Positions 1 through 6,095 of a stretch of DNA of 12,464 nt are shown here, piece by piece; positions within the stretch are counted from its first letter, which is position 1, and the number at the start of each line of letters is the position of its first letter. Under the pieces are notes generated by a model. That model was not told the DNA's origin, made no database searches, and was given only the letters and a program-made list of their open reading frames with translations. The position numbers were made by a program, and so were the translations under genes. The stretch is from Dehalococcoidales bacterium (GTDB lineage Bacteria; Chloroflexota; Dehalococcoidia; Dehalococcoidales; RBG-16-60-22). The DNA lies in the NCBI GenBank assembly GCA_030615475.1, contig JAUWZF010000010.1, forward strand, positions 1 through 12,464, written 5' to 3'.

Positions 1-391
1 TAATCCTGCCGGAAAACCTGCCCCCGCCCCGCCAGTCGTTGAAACCGCCGTATTTCATATATGCGGTGTAGTCGGCATGTCCCGGGCGGAGCCGGAATCG
101 AATGTCCGCGTAATCGGCATCTTTGACATCTTCGTTCATTACCAGCAGGCAAACGGGCGCGCCGGTAGTGAAGCCATTGCTGACACCGGCCAGAATCTCG
201 ACTCTATCTTTCTCCCGCCGGGTGGTCGACGCATCGCCCTCACCGGCCCGCCGTCTATCCACCTCTTTCTGTATATCCGCCCCGGTGAGGGGCAGACCGG
301 CGGAGCAGCCATCAACGATGACCCCCACACATTTACCGTGACTTTCGCCGAAGCTGGTTATGGTGAATAACCTGCCGATACTATTTTGCAT
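1..391 (-). CDS. aroC: Chorismate synthase, N-terminal 130 residues (partial)
   Basis: Chorismate synthase performs the last shikimate-pathway step, 1,4-elimination of phosphate from EPSP to give chorismate, using reduced FMN. Reverse-strand translation from the ATG at 391 gives a typical N-terminus: GRLFTITSFGESHGK with the GESHG signature at residues 15-19 (H18 is the conserved first histidine), TTRREKDRVEILAGV at about 56-70, and RPGHADYT at 102-109 carrying the second conserved histidine (H105), followed by RGGGRFSGRI. The reading frame leaves the window at base 1, so roughly two thirds of a normal ~360-residue protein is outside. The start overlaps the end of aroA by 11 nt, which implies translational coupling as the last visible gene of the aro operon. 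No broken codon or missing motif is seen. Family identification is secure; only the 3' end is unknown. Confidence 0.96.
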   Translation of the reverse strand, partial: MQNSIGRLFTITSFGESHGKCVGVIVDGCSAGLPLTGADIQKEVDRRRAGEGDASTTRREKDRVEILAGVSNGFTTGAPVCLLVMNEDVKDADYADIRFRLRPGHADYTAYMKYGGFNDWRGGGRFSGRI

Positions 392-1721
392 CCATCTCCA
401 CCTCCCCTCCTACACTTTTCAGGGCTTCCCAGAAATCTGGAAATGTTTTAGCGACACATTCGGCGCCATCGACGGTAACACCGCCGAGGGCAGCACCGAG
501 CACGCCGAAAGCCATGGCAATCCGGTGGTCGCCGTAACTATCAATCAGCACGGGCTCCGTCTCTTGAGCCGCCTCTTCCCCGGCTTTCTCCTCACCGGTT
601 TCTTCTTCTTCCTCGTCATCTTCTTTTGGCTCCGCCGTCTTTAAGCCGACGATGGTAAGGCTGTCCTGGCCTTCGGTTACGGTAACGCCCATCCTCTCCA
701 GACCCTCTTTGACGACAACCACCCGGTTCGACTCTTTAATACGAGCCCGTTCTATACCGACGAACACGCTGGTGCCTTCGGCCAGAGCGGCCAGCACCGC
801 CATGGTCGGCAAAAGGTCAATACAGTCGGAAAGGTCGGCACGTATTGCCTGCAGGTTACCCTCACTCACGGTGACGGAATCCCCGGCCACCCTGACCTTA
901 GCGCCCATGCTACGCAGGAAGTCCAGTATCACCCGGTCGCCCTGAAGGCTGGCCGTGCTCAGATTTTCCACCGTTACCTCCCCGGAAACAGCCCCCAGCG
1001 CCAGGAAATACGAAGCCGATGACCAGTCGCCTTCAATTTTCAGTCGGGTCGGTTTATACGCCTGGCGACGGATGACGAATCTGTCCCACTCGGTGCGGAC
1101 TTTAATGCCGAACTTCTTCAGGCACCAGAGGGTCATCAGGACATAAGGCTTCGACGTCATGGGAGTCGTCAGCTTGATGTTCACTTCCTGCTTGGCAAAG
1201 GGAGCAATCAGGAGTAAGGCCGATATAAACTGTGAACTTATATTCCCCGGCAGTTCCGTCGGACCGCCCTTCAGGGTACCGCCTTCGATGGTTACCGGAG
1301 GCGTCGTTTTGCCCTCTATGGTACCTTTTACCCCCAGCTTCCTCAGCGCCTCGACAAGAGACTTCACCGGTCTTTTGGAGAGAGAGGGACCACCAATAAG
1401 CGTGTTCTTGCCCGGAAGAAGAGAACACACGGTCGTCATAAATCTCAGGGTAGTCGCCGATTCGCCGCAGAACAGCTCTTCTTTCGGTACGCGGAGAGAC
1501 CCCCCGGTGACCCGCCACACATCTTTTTCTTTATCGATACTTACGCCGATTTTACCCAGGACATCGGCGGCGGCATTGGTATCATCGCTGACCAGCGGGT
1601 TTACTATCACGCTGTTCCCCCGGCTCAGAGCGGCACACATCAGCGCCCGGATAGTCATGCTCTTGGAAGCAGGGGCTGCCACTTTCCCTGATAATTCGCT
1701 TTTCTTAACGGTAACTTTCAT
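381..1721 (-). CDS. aroA: 3-phosphoshikimate 1-carboxyvinyltransferase (EPSP synthase)
   Basis: Transfers the enolpyruvyl group of PEP to shikimate-3-phosphate; this is the glyphosate target. The 446-residue product shows PASKSMTIRAL near residues 17-27 (K20, S21, R25 bind substrate), GESATTLRF at 86-94, SSQF at 162-165, catalytic D302 in DCIDLLPTMAVLAAL, IKESNR with E330, DSYGDHRIAMAF at 394-405 and KTFPDFW at 425-431. It is longer than the usual ~420-430 residues because of an acidic low-complexity insertion at about 361-390. The position matching E. coli Gly96 appears to be Ala89. The ATG start has a purine-rich GAGAGA upstream and lies inside the end of aroK (17-nt overlap); the stop overlaps aroC by 11 nt. 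All catalytic motifs are present, so it is probably active. Confidence 0.97.
   Translation of the reverse strand: MKVTVKKSELSGKVAAPASKSMTIRALMCAALSRGNSVIVNPLVSDDTNAAADVLGKIGVSIDKEKDVWRVTGGSLRVPKEELFCGESATTLRFMTTVCSLLPGKNTLIGGPSLSKRPVKSLVEALRKLGVKGTIEGKTTPPVTIEGGTLKGGPTELPGNISSQFISALLLIAPFAKQEVNIKLTTPMTSKPYVLMTLWCLKKFGIKVRTEWDRFVIRRQAYKPTRLKIEGDWSSASYFLALGAVSGEVTVENLSTASLQGDRVILDFLRSMGAKVRVAGDSVTVSEGNLQAIRADLSDCIDLLPTMAVLAALAEGTSVFVGIERARIKESNRVVVVKEGLERMGVTVTEGQDSLTIVGLKTAEPKEDDEEEEETGEEKAGEEAAQETEPVLIDSYGDHRIAMAFGVLGAALGGVTVDGAECVAKTFPDFWEALKSVGGEVEMDAK
552..641 (-). other. Acidic low-complexity insertion in AroA
   Basis: Codons 361-390 of aroA encode a stretch with 15 Glu/Asp and only 3 Lys in 30 residues, including EDDEEEEE at 367-374. 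It sits between the strand ending SLTIVGL and the conserved DSYGDHRIAMAF motif. In ordinary EPSP synthases these two elements are joined by a short turn. The reading frame is uninterrupted and the flanking motifs are intact, so this looks like an in-frame expansion within a surface loop, not an assembly error. Its role is unknown. Confidence 0.85.
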
Positions 1722-2232
1722 TATCTCTCAATTTCTCCATAATTCGCTCGACGACCGAGTCGGCACTTATCCTGGAAGTATCAATCGTAATATCGGCCGA
1801 CCGCTTATAAAAGGGCTCGCGGAATTTCATAAGCTCTTCAACTTGCCGCGCCCGGTCAGGCACGGAGAGCAATGGCCTTTCATCCGCATCACCCGATGTA
1901 CGCTCTATGATTACCTGCGGCGATGCCGTCAGGCATACGATAACACACTCCTTCCTGAGTCGGTCAATGTTTATTTTATTAAGAACGATACCGCCACCGC
2001 AAGCGATAACGGCATTTTTTTCGTTTATCATGTCCCTAGTAACGGAAATTTCAAGTTCCCGAAAACCAATCTCGCCGTCCTTCCGGAATATCTCGGGGAT
2101 GGACTTACCGGCTTTCTTTTCAATTATAACATCCAGTTCAATAAACTTTTTACCCAGTTTTTCGGCCAGCAGTTTACCCACCACCGTTTTACCCGTCCCC
2201 ATGAAACCTATCAGGGCGACGCTAGTCCTCAT
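1705..2232 (-). CDS. aroK: Shikimate kinase
   Basis: Phosphorylates the 3-hydroxyl of shikimate using ATP. The 175-residue product is of normal length for a stand-alone shikimate kinase. Visible motifs are the Walker A loop GFMGTGKT at residues 9-16, the shikimate-binding residues D34 (LDVIIE), R58 (GFRELE) and G79-G81 (ACGGGIV), the lid arginine R119 in ADERPLL, and R138 in KFREPFY. The ATG at 2232 overlaps the end of aroE by 11 nt, and the 3' end overlaps aroA by 17 nt. No fused domain is present, unlike the AroKB or pentafunctional AROM fusions of other lineages. The symbol aroK is used for this single-domain form; aroL would be an isozyme name in enterobacteria. Confidence 0.96.
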   Translation of the reverse strand: MRTSVALIGFMGTGKTVVGKLLAEKLGKKFIELDVIIEKKAGKSIPEIFRKDGEIGFRELEISVTRDMINEKNAVIACGGGIVLNKINIDRLRKECVIVCLTASPQVIIERTSGDADERPLLSVPDRARQVEELMKFREPFYKRSADITIDTSRISADSVVERIMEKLRDNESYR

Positions 2233-3100
2233 GTCTCTCCAGCATTTTTATGGCTTCTTTCCGCATCAAATCCTGCGGGGCCGACTGCCCGGTCCACTTC
2301 TCAAAGGCCAGAGCTCCCTGCCAGGCGAGCATGTCAATCCCGCCTATCGTCCGGGCACCGGCCGCTTTAGCTTCCCTGAGTAACCTGGTTATAATGGGAT
2401 TATAGACAATATCGAAAACGATAAGGCTATCTTTGAGCAACCCGGCGGGAACCGGACTCTCATCGCCGGCCGGACTCATACCCACGCTGGTAGCATTAAC
2501 AAGGATATCCGCCCTTTCCAGCACTTCGGCCAGATAATCGTCACGTAGTTCCAGCACCCGCACTACCTTACCGAAGTCATCTTTAATAAGCTCGGCAATA
2601 GCCTCCGCCCAGTCCATCTCCAGCATCCGGTTAAGGATAGTCAGACTGGCGACCTTTTCCGCAAGGATATAGGTAATAGCCCTCGATGCGCCGCCGGCCC
2701 CCAGAACCACGACATTCTTGCCCCCCGGCTCAACCCCCCGCTCCAGCAAGGCCCGGAGAAAGCCGTCGGCATCGGTATTATAACCCCTTAGTTCGCCGTC
2801 GTTATTCACCACGGTATTGACCGCGCCAATCTTCTCGGCCAGGGGGTCAAGTCCGTCCAGCATGGGAATAATCGACACCTTGTGGGGAATGGTGACATTG
2901 AAGCCGCTTACCTTCAGGGCTCGCAGGCCATCGACAGCCGGCGCCAGCTGCTCCGGGTCTACCCGGAACGGAATATAGATATAGTCCAGTCCCAGCTTTC
3001 TATAGGCGGCATTGTGCATTGCCGGCGACATGGTATGCTCGACGGGGTCGCCGATAAGCGCACAAATTTTAGTTTTGCCGGATATATTTCTATCTGACAT
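2222..3100 (-). CDS. aroE: Shikimate 5-dehydrogenase (NADP-dependent)
   Basis: Reduces 3-dehydroshikimate to shikimate. With the ATG at 3100 the protein has 292 residues. The N-terminal substrate domain shows IGDPVEHTMSPAMHN (residues 17-30; the serine in SPAMHN binds shikimate), NVTIPHK with catalytic K74, AVNTVV with N95, and YNTDADGF with catalytic D110. The C-terminal nucleotide domain has the glycine-rich loop LGAGGASRA at 133-141, then ILNR, ATSVGMSP and the closing GIDMLAWQGALAFEKWTG. An in-frame TTG at 3106 would add two residues. I prefer the ATG because a GGGAT element lies 8 nt upstream, giving an 11-nt overlap with aroD instead of 17. Downstream it overlaps aroK by 11 nt. Confidence 0.96.
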   Translation of the reverse strand: MSDRNISGKTKICALIGDPVEHTMSPAMHNAAYRKLGLDYIYIPFRVDPEQLAPAVDGLRALKVSGFNVTIPHKVSIIPMLDGLDPLAEKIGAVNTVVNNDGELRGYNTDADGFLRALLERGVEPGGKNVVVLGAGGASRAITYILAEKVASLTILNRMLEMDWAEAIAELIKDDFGKVVRVLELRDDYLAEVLERADILVNATSVGMSPAGDESPVPAGLLKDSLIVFDIVYNPIITRLLREAKAAGARTIGGIDMLAWQGALAFEKWTGQSAPQDLMRKEAIKMLERHED

Positions 3101-3758
3101 CTTCAAGCATCCCGTAAAGCTTTCTTAAGTCGCTCACCGTTATCTGCCCGGCAGCCGATTCCCTGCCTTCTTCAATCGAAACGTAGGTGAAATAACCGCC
3201 CACCAGCGGGGAGAGAACCCGGGATATTTGCCCCTCTGCACCCATGGCAAAGGAGACAATTTTTATCTCAGGAAAGTCGGATATAAGCTGTAGAGTAGCG
3301 ATATTATCCGCGAAAGTACGGGCGGTGGTGACCACCTTGCAGACATCGGCGCCGGCGGCCAGCTGATTTTTAATGATTTCACGCATCTTCACCGGAGGGG
3401 GCGTTTCCTTCAGGTCATGATATGAAAGCAGGCAATCGGCCCTGCCTTTAATATCCCGGACTACCTTTTCAACTCCCGGCGTGCCGAGTTCAATATCGAC
3501 TATTGATGCCCCAAGCCCGATAGCGCTGAGGAGCACTTCGATTCTTTCCGACTCGCCACCCCGCCAGCCGCCGCCCTCCTCGGCCCTCCGGTTGCAGGCC
3601 AGCCAAGGCTTTTCCAGATGCCCGGCTGCTTCCCGCCAGCCGCTGCCGATAAGATCGATGCGCAACTCGAACAGGTCGACCAGCGGCTCGACCCTTTTCA
3701 CGGCTTCCAGGTCGCTATTGACGATGGCGGCACATATTTTAGGCTTATCCCCAGCCAA
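3090..3758 (-). CDS. aroD: Type I 3-dehydroquinate dehydratase
   Basis: Dehydrates 3-dehydroquinate to 3-dehydroshikimate through a Schiff-base mechanism. The 222-residue product is the type I (class I aldolase-like barrel) enzyme: ELRID at residues 31-35 contributes the Glu/Arg substrate contacts, SYHD carries the general-base H114, CKVVTTA carries the Schiff-base K141, and SR supplies R180; AGQITVSD near 203-210 matches the C-terminal substrate loop. It is unrelated to the small dodecameric type II enzyme (aroQ) found in many other bacteria. Translation most likely starts at a TTG at 3758, because a strong AGGAGGTG lies just upstream with correct spacing and no ATG is suitably placed. That start overlaps the end of aroB by 14 nt. 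It is slightly shorter than the ~250-residue enterobacterial form, but all active-site residues are present. Confidence 0.95.
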   Translation of the reverse strand: MAGDKPKICAAIVNSDLEAVKRVEPLVDLFELRIDLIGSGWREAAGHLEKPWLACNRRAEEGGGWRGGESERIEVLLSAIGLGASIVDIELGTPGVEKVVRDIKGRADCLLSYHDLKETPPPVKMREIIKNQLAAGADVCKVVTTARTFADNIATLQLISDFPEIKIVSFAMGAEGQISRVLSPLVGGYFTYVSIEEGRESAAGQITVSDLRKLYGMLEDVR

Positions 3759-4824
3759 CTAACACCTCCTCCACCAGAGCCGGGTCAACCTCGTTACTGA
3801 TAAAGGCACTACCGATTGATTTAAGCAGGACGAACCTTACCCTGTCCTGCAATACCTTCTTATCGTGTTGCATGGCCTGCATTACCGCTTCTTTATCGAT
3901 GTCCGGCATTTCCGTGGGCAGTCCGGCTCTCTCGATAATTCTTTCCAGCTTGACGCCTTCACTCTCGTCAAGTATGCCCATCCGGCTGGAGATTTTAGCC
4001 GCCGCCGTCATACCGATGGCCACCGCCTGGCCATGTTTGAGCTGGAAATTGGAGGCTGCTTCTACGGCGTGACCGATGGTATGGCCGTAGTTCAGGATAC
4101 CCCTCAGGCCCGTCTCTTTTTCGTCTTTTTCGACTATTTCCACTTTAATCCTGGCCGTCTCCAGGACGATAGTTTCCAGCACCGCGGGGTGATACTCGAG
4201 GGCTTTGTTCATGTTAATGTCAAGGAAGTTGAAGAGGTTCCTGTTTCTGATAGCGGCGCTCTTGATAACCTCGGCCAGCCCGTTGGCCAGTTCTATTTCC
4301 GGGAGGGTCTTCAGCGTATCGATGTCGGCCACGACCATTTGTGGCTGATAGAATACGCCGACGATGTTCTTCAACTGGCCATGGTCAACGGCCGTCTTGC
4401 CGCCGATGCTGCTATCGACCTGTGCCAGCAGGGTGGTCGGCACCTGTATCAGCGGCACCCCCCGCATATAAGTCGCCGCCACGAATCCGGCCAGGTCGCC
4501 GATTACCCCACCCCCCAGAGCCAGAACAGGAGACATCCTTTCCGTATAAGCGTCAGTCAGGTCTTCATAAAGCCTGCCGGCAGTTTCCAGAGATTTCTGT
4601 TCTTCCCCCGACGGTACCTCCAGAATGGTCACATCGAAGCCGGCATTGGCCAGACCCCGCTCGAGGACTTCGGCGTAAAGACCTTCCACGATAGTATCGG
4701 TGATAATGACCGCTTTGCTGGAAAAACCCCTCTCTTTCAGCCAGAGCCCTATCCGCGCCAGCAAACCAGTCCCGACTCTTATCCCATAGCCATAGCTGCC
4801 GAGTTCTATTTTTACTTTCTTCAT
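3745..4824 (-). CDS. aroB: 3-dehydroquinate synthase
   Basis: Converts DAHP to 3-dehydroquinate using NAD+ and a divalent metal, normally zinc. The 359-residue product has the standard length. It shows PSGEEQKSLET (71-81), the NAD-binding GGGVIGDLAGFVAATYMRG (104-122), the VPTTLLAQVDSSIGGKTAVD segment (128-147), and metal ligands E185 (NGLAEVIK), H248 (NYGHTIGH) and H264 (LKHGQAVAIGM). It is the first gene of the visible aro operon and starts with ATG at 4824, facing away from the ribosomal operon. Its 3' end overlaps aroD by 14 nt. DAHP synthase, which supplies its substrate, is not next to it on the upstream side. A two-codon ATG-GCA-TAA directly abuts its start codon. Confidence 0.97.
   Translation of the reverse strand: MKKVKIELGSYGYGIRVGTGLLARIGLWLKERGFSSKAVIITDTIVEGLYAEVLERGLANAGFDVTILEVPSGEEQKSLETAGRLYEDLTDAYTERMSPVLALGGGVIGDLAGFVAATYMRGVPLIQVPTTLLAQVDSSIGGKTAVDHGQLKNIVGVFYQPQMVVADIDTLKTLPEIELANGLAEVIKSAAIRNRNLFNFLDINMNKALEYHPAVLETIVLETARIKVEIVEKDEKETGLRGILNYGHTIGHAVEAASNFQLKHGQAVAIGMTAAAKISSRMGILDESEGVKLERIIERAGLPTEMPDIDKEAVMQAMQHDKKVLQDRVRFVLLKSIGSAFISNEVDPALVEEVLVGWG
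3763..3770 (-). promoter_or_regulatory. Strong Shine-Dalgarno that fixes the TTG start of aroD
   Basis: Reading the minus strand, AGGAGGTG occurs 4 nt before the TTG at 3758. It lies within the coding end of aroB. This is the strongest ribosome-binding site in the aro operon, and it supports both the non-ATG start and a 14-nt overlap with aroB. Confidence 0.8.
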
Positions 4825-4833
4825 TTATGCCAT
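4825..4833 (-). other. Two-codon upstream ORF abutting aroB
   Basis: On the minus strand, ATG-GCA-TAA is followed immediately by the aroB ATG. A GAGG element (4838-4841) is 4 nt from this mini-ORF start and 13 nt from the aroB start, and a GGGGAAG (4844-4850) is 10 nt before the mini-ORF start. Spacing therefore fits the mini-ORF at least as well as aroB, and aroB could be reached by termination and reinitiation. This may be chance; no conservation data are available. Confidence 0.3.
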
Positions 4834-4876
4834 TTTACCTCTACTTCCCCCAGCATGCAATAACGGCAGAGCGTGA

Positions 4877-4882
4877 ATTATA
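4877..4882 (-). promoter_or_regulatory. Candidate -10 element for the aro operon
   Basis: The minus strand reads a perfect TATAAT in an AT-rich stretch about 53 nt before the aroB ATG, which would give a 5' leader of roughly 45 nt. No good -35 hexamer lies 17 nt upstream (the sequence there is A-rich), so the call rests on the -10 match and position. It is placed back-to-back with the ribosomal promoter. Confidence 0.45.
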
Positions 4883-4956
4883 GATATATTTATCGTTACT
4901 TTTTCTATTTATATAGAATGCAGACTAATTTATTTACGGATTCCTTTGTAAAAATG

Positions 4957-4986
4957 TTGACATATAGTACCTATTTGTGCTAAATT
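4957..4986 (+). promoter_or_regulatory. Sigma-70-type promoter for the str/S10 operon
   Basis: A perfect -35 TTGACA (4957-4962) is followed after 18 bp by TAAATT (4981-4986), which has an extended TGC immediately before it (4978-4980). The 80 bp upstream are very AT-rich, as in UP elements of ribosomal promoters. Transcription would start near 4993, leaving a leader of about 124 nt before rpsL that contains two hairpins. The -10 matches consensus at only 4 of 6 positions, offset by the perfect -35 and the extended TG. Confidence 0.65.
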
Positions 4987-5002
4987 TATTACTTAGTGCT
5001 CA

Positions 5003-5059
5003 GAATTCAGTGATAGTGGATAGACTGAGCTGTAATACCTCGGTCTATCACTAGAATTC
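5003..5059 (+). promoter_or_regulatory. Large imperfect inverted repeat in the rpsL leader
   Basis: The left arm (5003-5029) and right arm (5039-5059) are complementary around a 9-nt loop (5030-5038). ATAGACTGAG at 5020-5029 pairs with CTCGGTCTAT at 5039-5048 (10 bp, one G-T wobble). AGTG/CACT extends this past one bulged G, and GAATTC/GAATTC closes the outer end. The left arm holds a near-duplicate (AGTGATAG then AGTGGATAG), so the right arm's CTATCACT can pair with either copy. It would begin about 10 nt after the predicted transcription start. No U-tract follows, so it is not a simple terminator. It could be an RNA leader structure or a DNA operator. Confidence 0.6.
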
Positions 5060-5062
5060 TAG

Positions 5063-5088
5063 AATGGATGGGCTATGGCTCATCCATT
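5063..5088 (+). promoter_or_regulatory. Second leader hairpin just before the rpsL ribosome-binding site
   Basis: AATGGATG (5063-5070) pairs with CATCCATT (5081-5088). GGC/GCT inside extends the stem to 11 bp with one G-T wobble and a 4-nt TATG loop. It ends 16 nt before the AGGAAG Shine-Dalgarno of rpsL and has no following U-run, so a terminator is unlikely. It is separated from the first inverted repeat by 3 nt, and a perfect 12-bp palindrome CTAGAATTCTAG (5051-5062) bridges them. The position suggests control of the ribosomal operon; the ligand is unknown. Confidence 0.6.
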
Positions 5089-5116
5089 GCAATTGTAGGG
5101 GGATAGGAAGAAGACA

Positions 5117-5548
5117 ATGCCAACTATAAATCAATTAGTACGTAAAGGGCGTAAAAAGTCTGCCAAGAAGGACAAGACGCCGGCACTGGGGTATACCTAT
5201 AATGCCCTGAAGAACAGGGTACAGATGGGTAAGAGTTGCCCGCAGAAGCGCGGTGTCTGCATACAGGTAAAGACGACCACCCCCAAGAAGCCCAATTCTG
5301 CCCTGCGCAAGATAGCCAGGGTGCGGCTGACCAATCATATGGAAGTCACCGCCTATATACCCGGTGAAGGACACGAATTGCAGGAGCACTCGGTAGTCCT
5401 GATTCGCGGCGGCCGCGTCAAAGACCTGCCCGGTGTCCGCTATCACATCGTCCGGGGGGCGCTGGATACCACCGGCGTCGCCGACCGCAAGCAGGGCCGC
5501 AGTAAGTACGGGGCCAAGAGGGCTAAAGAAAGGACCGAAATTACCTAG
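5117..5548 (+). CDS. rpsL: 30S ribosomal protein S12
   Basis: S12 lies at the decoding centre of the 30S subunit and contributes to decoding accuracy. The 143-residue product begins [14 protein letters not shown] and contains CPQKRGVC (41-48), [13 protein letters not shown] (53-65), [18 protein letters not shown] and [18 protein letters not shown]57/K58 and K102, equivalent to E. coli K42/K43 and K87, are wild type, which predicts no ribosomal streptomycin resistance. D103 is in the position of the beta-methylthiolated aspartate. Compared with the 124-residue E. coli protein there are about 14 extra residues between PAL and CPQKRG (about 25-40), resembling the insertion in Bacillus S12, plus a short C-terminal extension. 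An AGGAAG Shine-Dalgarno lies 6 nt before the ATG. First gene of the str/S10 operon. Confidence 0.98.
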   Translation: MPTINQLVRKGRKKSAKKDKTPALGYTYNALKNRVQMGKSCPQKRGVCIQVKTTTPKKPNSALRKIARVRLTNHMEVTAYIPGEGHELQEHSVVLIRGGRVKDLPGVRYHIVRGALDTTGVADRKQGRSKYGAKRAKERTEIT

Positions 5549-5562
5549 TCCGAGGGGATACC

Positions 5563-6033
5563 ATGCCGAGAAGAGCTAGAGCGGGAAAAAGAGAAGTCAA
5601 TCCTGATGCTAAATATCGCAGCGCAACCGTATCCCGGTTGATTGCCAAGGTTATGCAGCGCGGGAAGAAGAGAACTGCCGAGAATATCGTCTACGGCGCT
5701 CTTGAGAAGCTGGGACAGCAGGTCTCCAAAGACCCGGTGGCGGCACTGGAACAGGCGGTGAGAAACGCCACGCCGCTCCTTCAGGTCAAGCCCAGGCGTG
5801 TCGGCGGCGCTACGTACCAGGTACCGGTGGAAGTGCAACCCGACCGCGGACTGTTCCTGGCCCTGACCTGGCTGGTAAATTCCGCAAGGTCCCGAAAAGG
5901 CAAGGCAATGATGGAGAAACTGGCCGAAGAACTCTCCGAAGCCTTCCAGGGACAGGGAACAACGATTAAGAAACGTGAAGATACGCATAGAATGGCCGAG
6001 GCCAACCGGGCCTTTGCCCACTATAGATGGTAA
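5563..6033 (+). CDS. rpsG: 30S ribosomal protein S7
   Basis: S7 is a primary 16S rRNA-binding protein that organises the 30S head, near the E site. The 156-residue product has the usual length, with [18 protein letters not shown] at the start, [19 protein letters not shown], the central [20 protein letters not shown], and C-terminal [20 protein letters not shown]. The ATG has GAGGGG 5 nt upstream. The gap after rpsL is only 14 nt. The long rpsL-rpsG spacer that carries the S7 repressor site in E. coli is therefore absent, and any S7 autoregulation would need another site. The 62 nt after rpsG are AT-rich. Confidence 0.98.
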   Translation: MPRRARAGKREVNPDAKYRSATVSRLIAKVMQRGKKRTAENIVYGALEKLGQQVSKDPVAALEQAVRNATPLLQVKPRRVGGATYQVPVEVQPDRGLFLALTWLVNSARSRKGKAMMEKLAEELSEAFQGQGTTIKKREDTHRMAEANRAFAHYRW

Positions 6034-6082
6034 GGGGTTTTTTGATTAATAGCAGTGTTAAAGAAAATAAATTAGTAACGGC

Positions 6083-6088
6083 GGGAGA
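6083..6088 (+). promoter_or_regulatory. Ribosome-binding site supporting the GTG start of fusA
   Basis: GGGAGA lies 7 nt before GTG at 6096. It precedes the point where EF-G homology normally begins ([12 protein letters not shown]), so it favours the shorter 695-residue protein over an upstream ATG at 6027. Confidence 0.65.
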
Positions 6089-6095
6089 GAAGAAA

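Noticed and set aside
1159..2370. 403-codon plus-strand open frame opposite aroA, aroK and the end of aroE
   Set aside because: It is antisense to three clear enzymes with intact motifs, spans their junctions and shows no recognisable domain. Long antisense frames are expected in GC-rich coding DNA.
3865..4863. 332-codon plus-strand open frame opposite aroB
   Set aside because: Antisense shadow of aroB. The translation has no coherent domain, and the start region lies in strongly conserved aroB coding sequence.
5063..5088. Rho-independent terminator upstream of rpsL
   Set aside because: The stem is strong but is followed by GCAATTGTAGGGGG with no U-run, and it lies just before a ribosome-binding site, so a leader structure is more likely.
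5189..5236. S12 insertion of about 14 residues as a novel feature
   Set aside because: Bacillus-type S12 proteins carry a similar YN-containing insertion between PAL and PQKRG, so this is a known length variant and not a new element.
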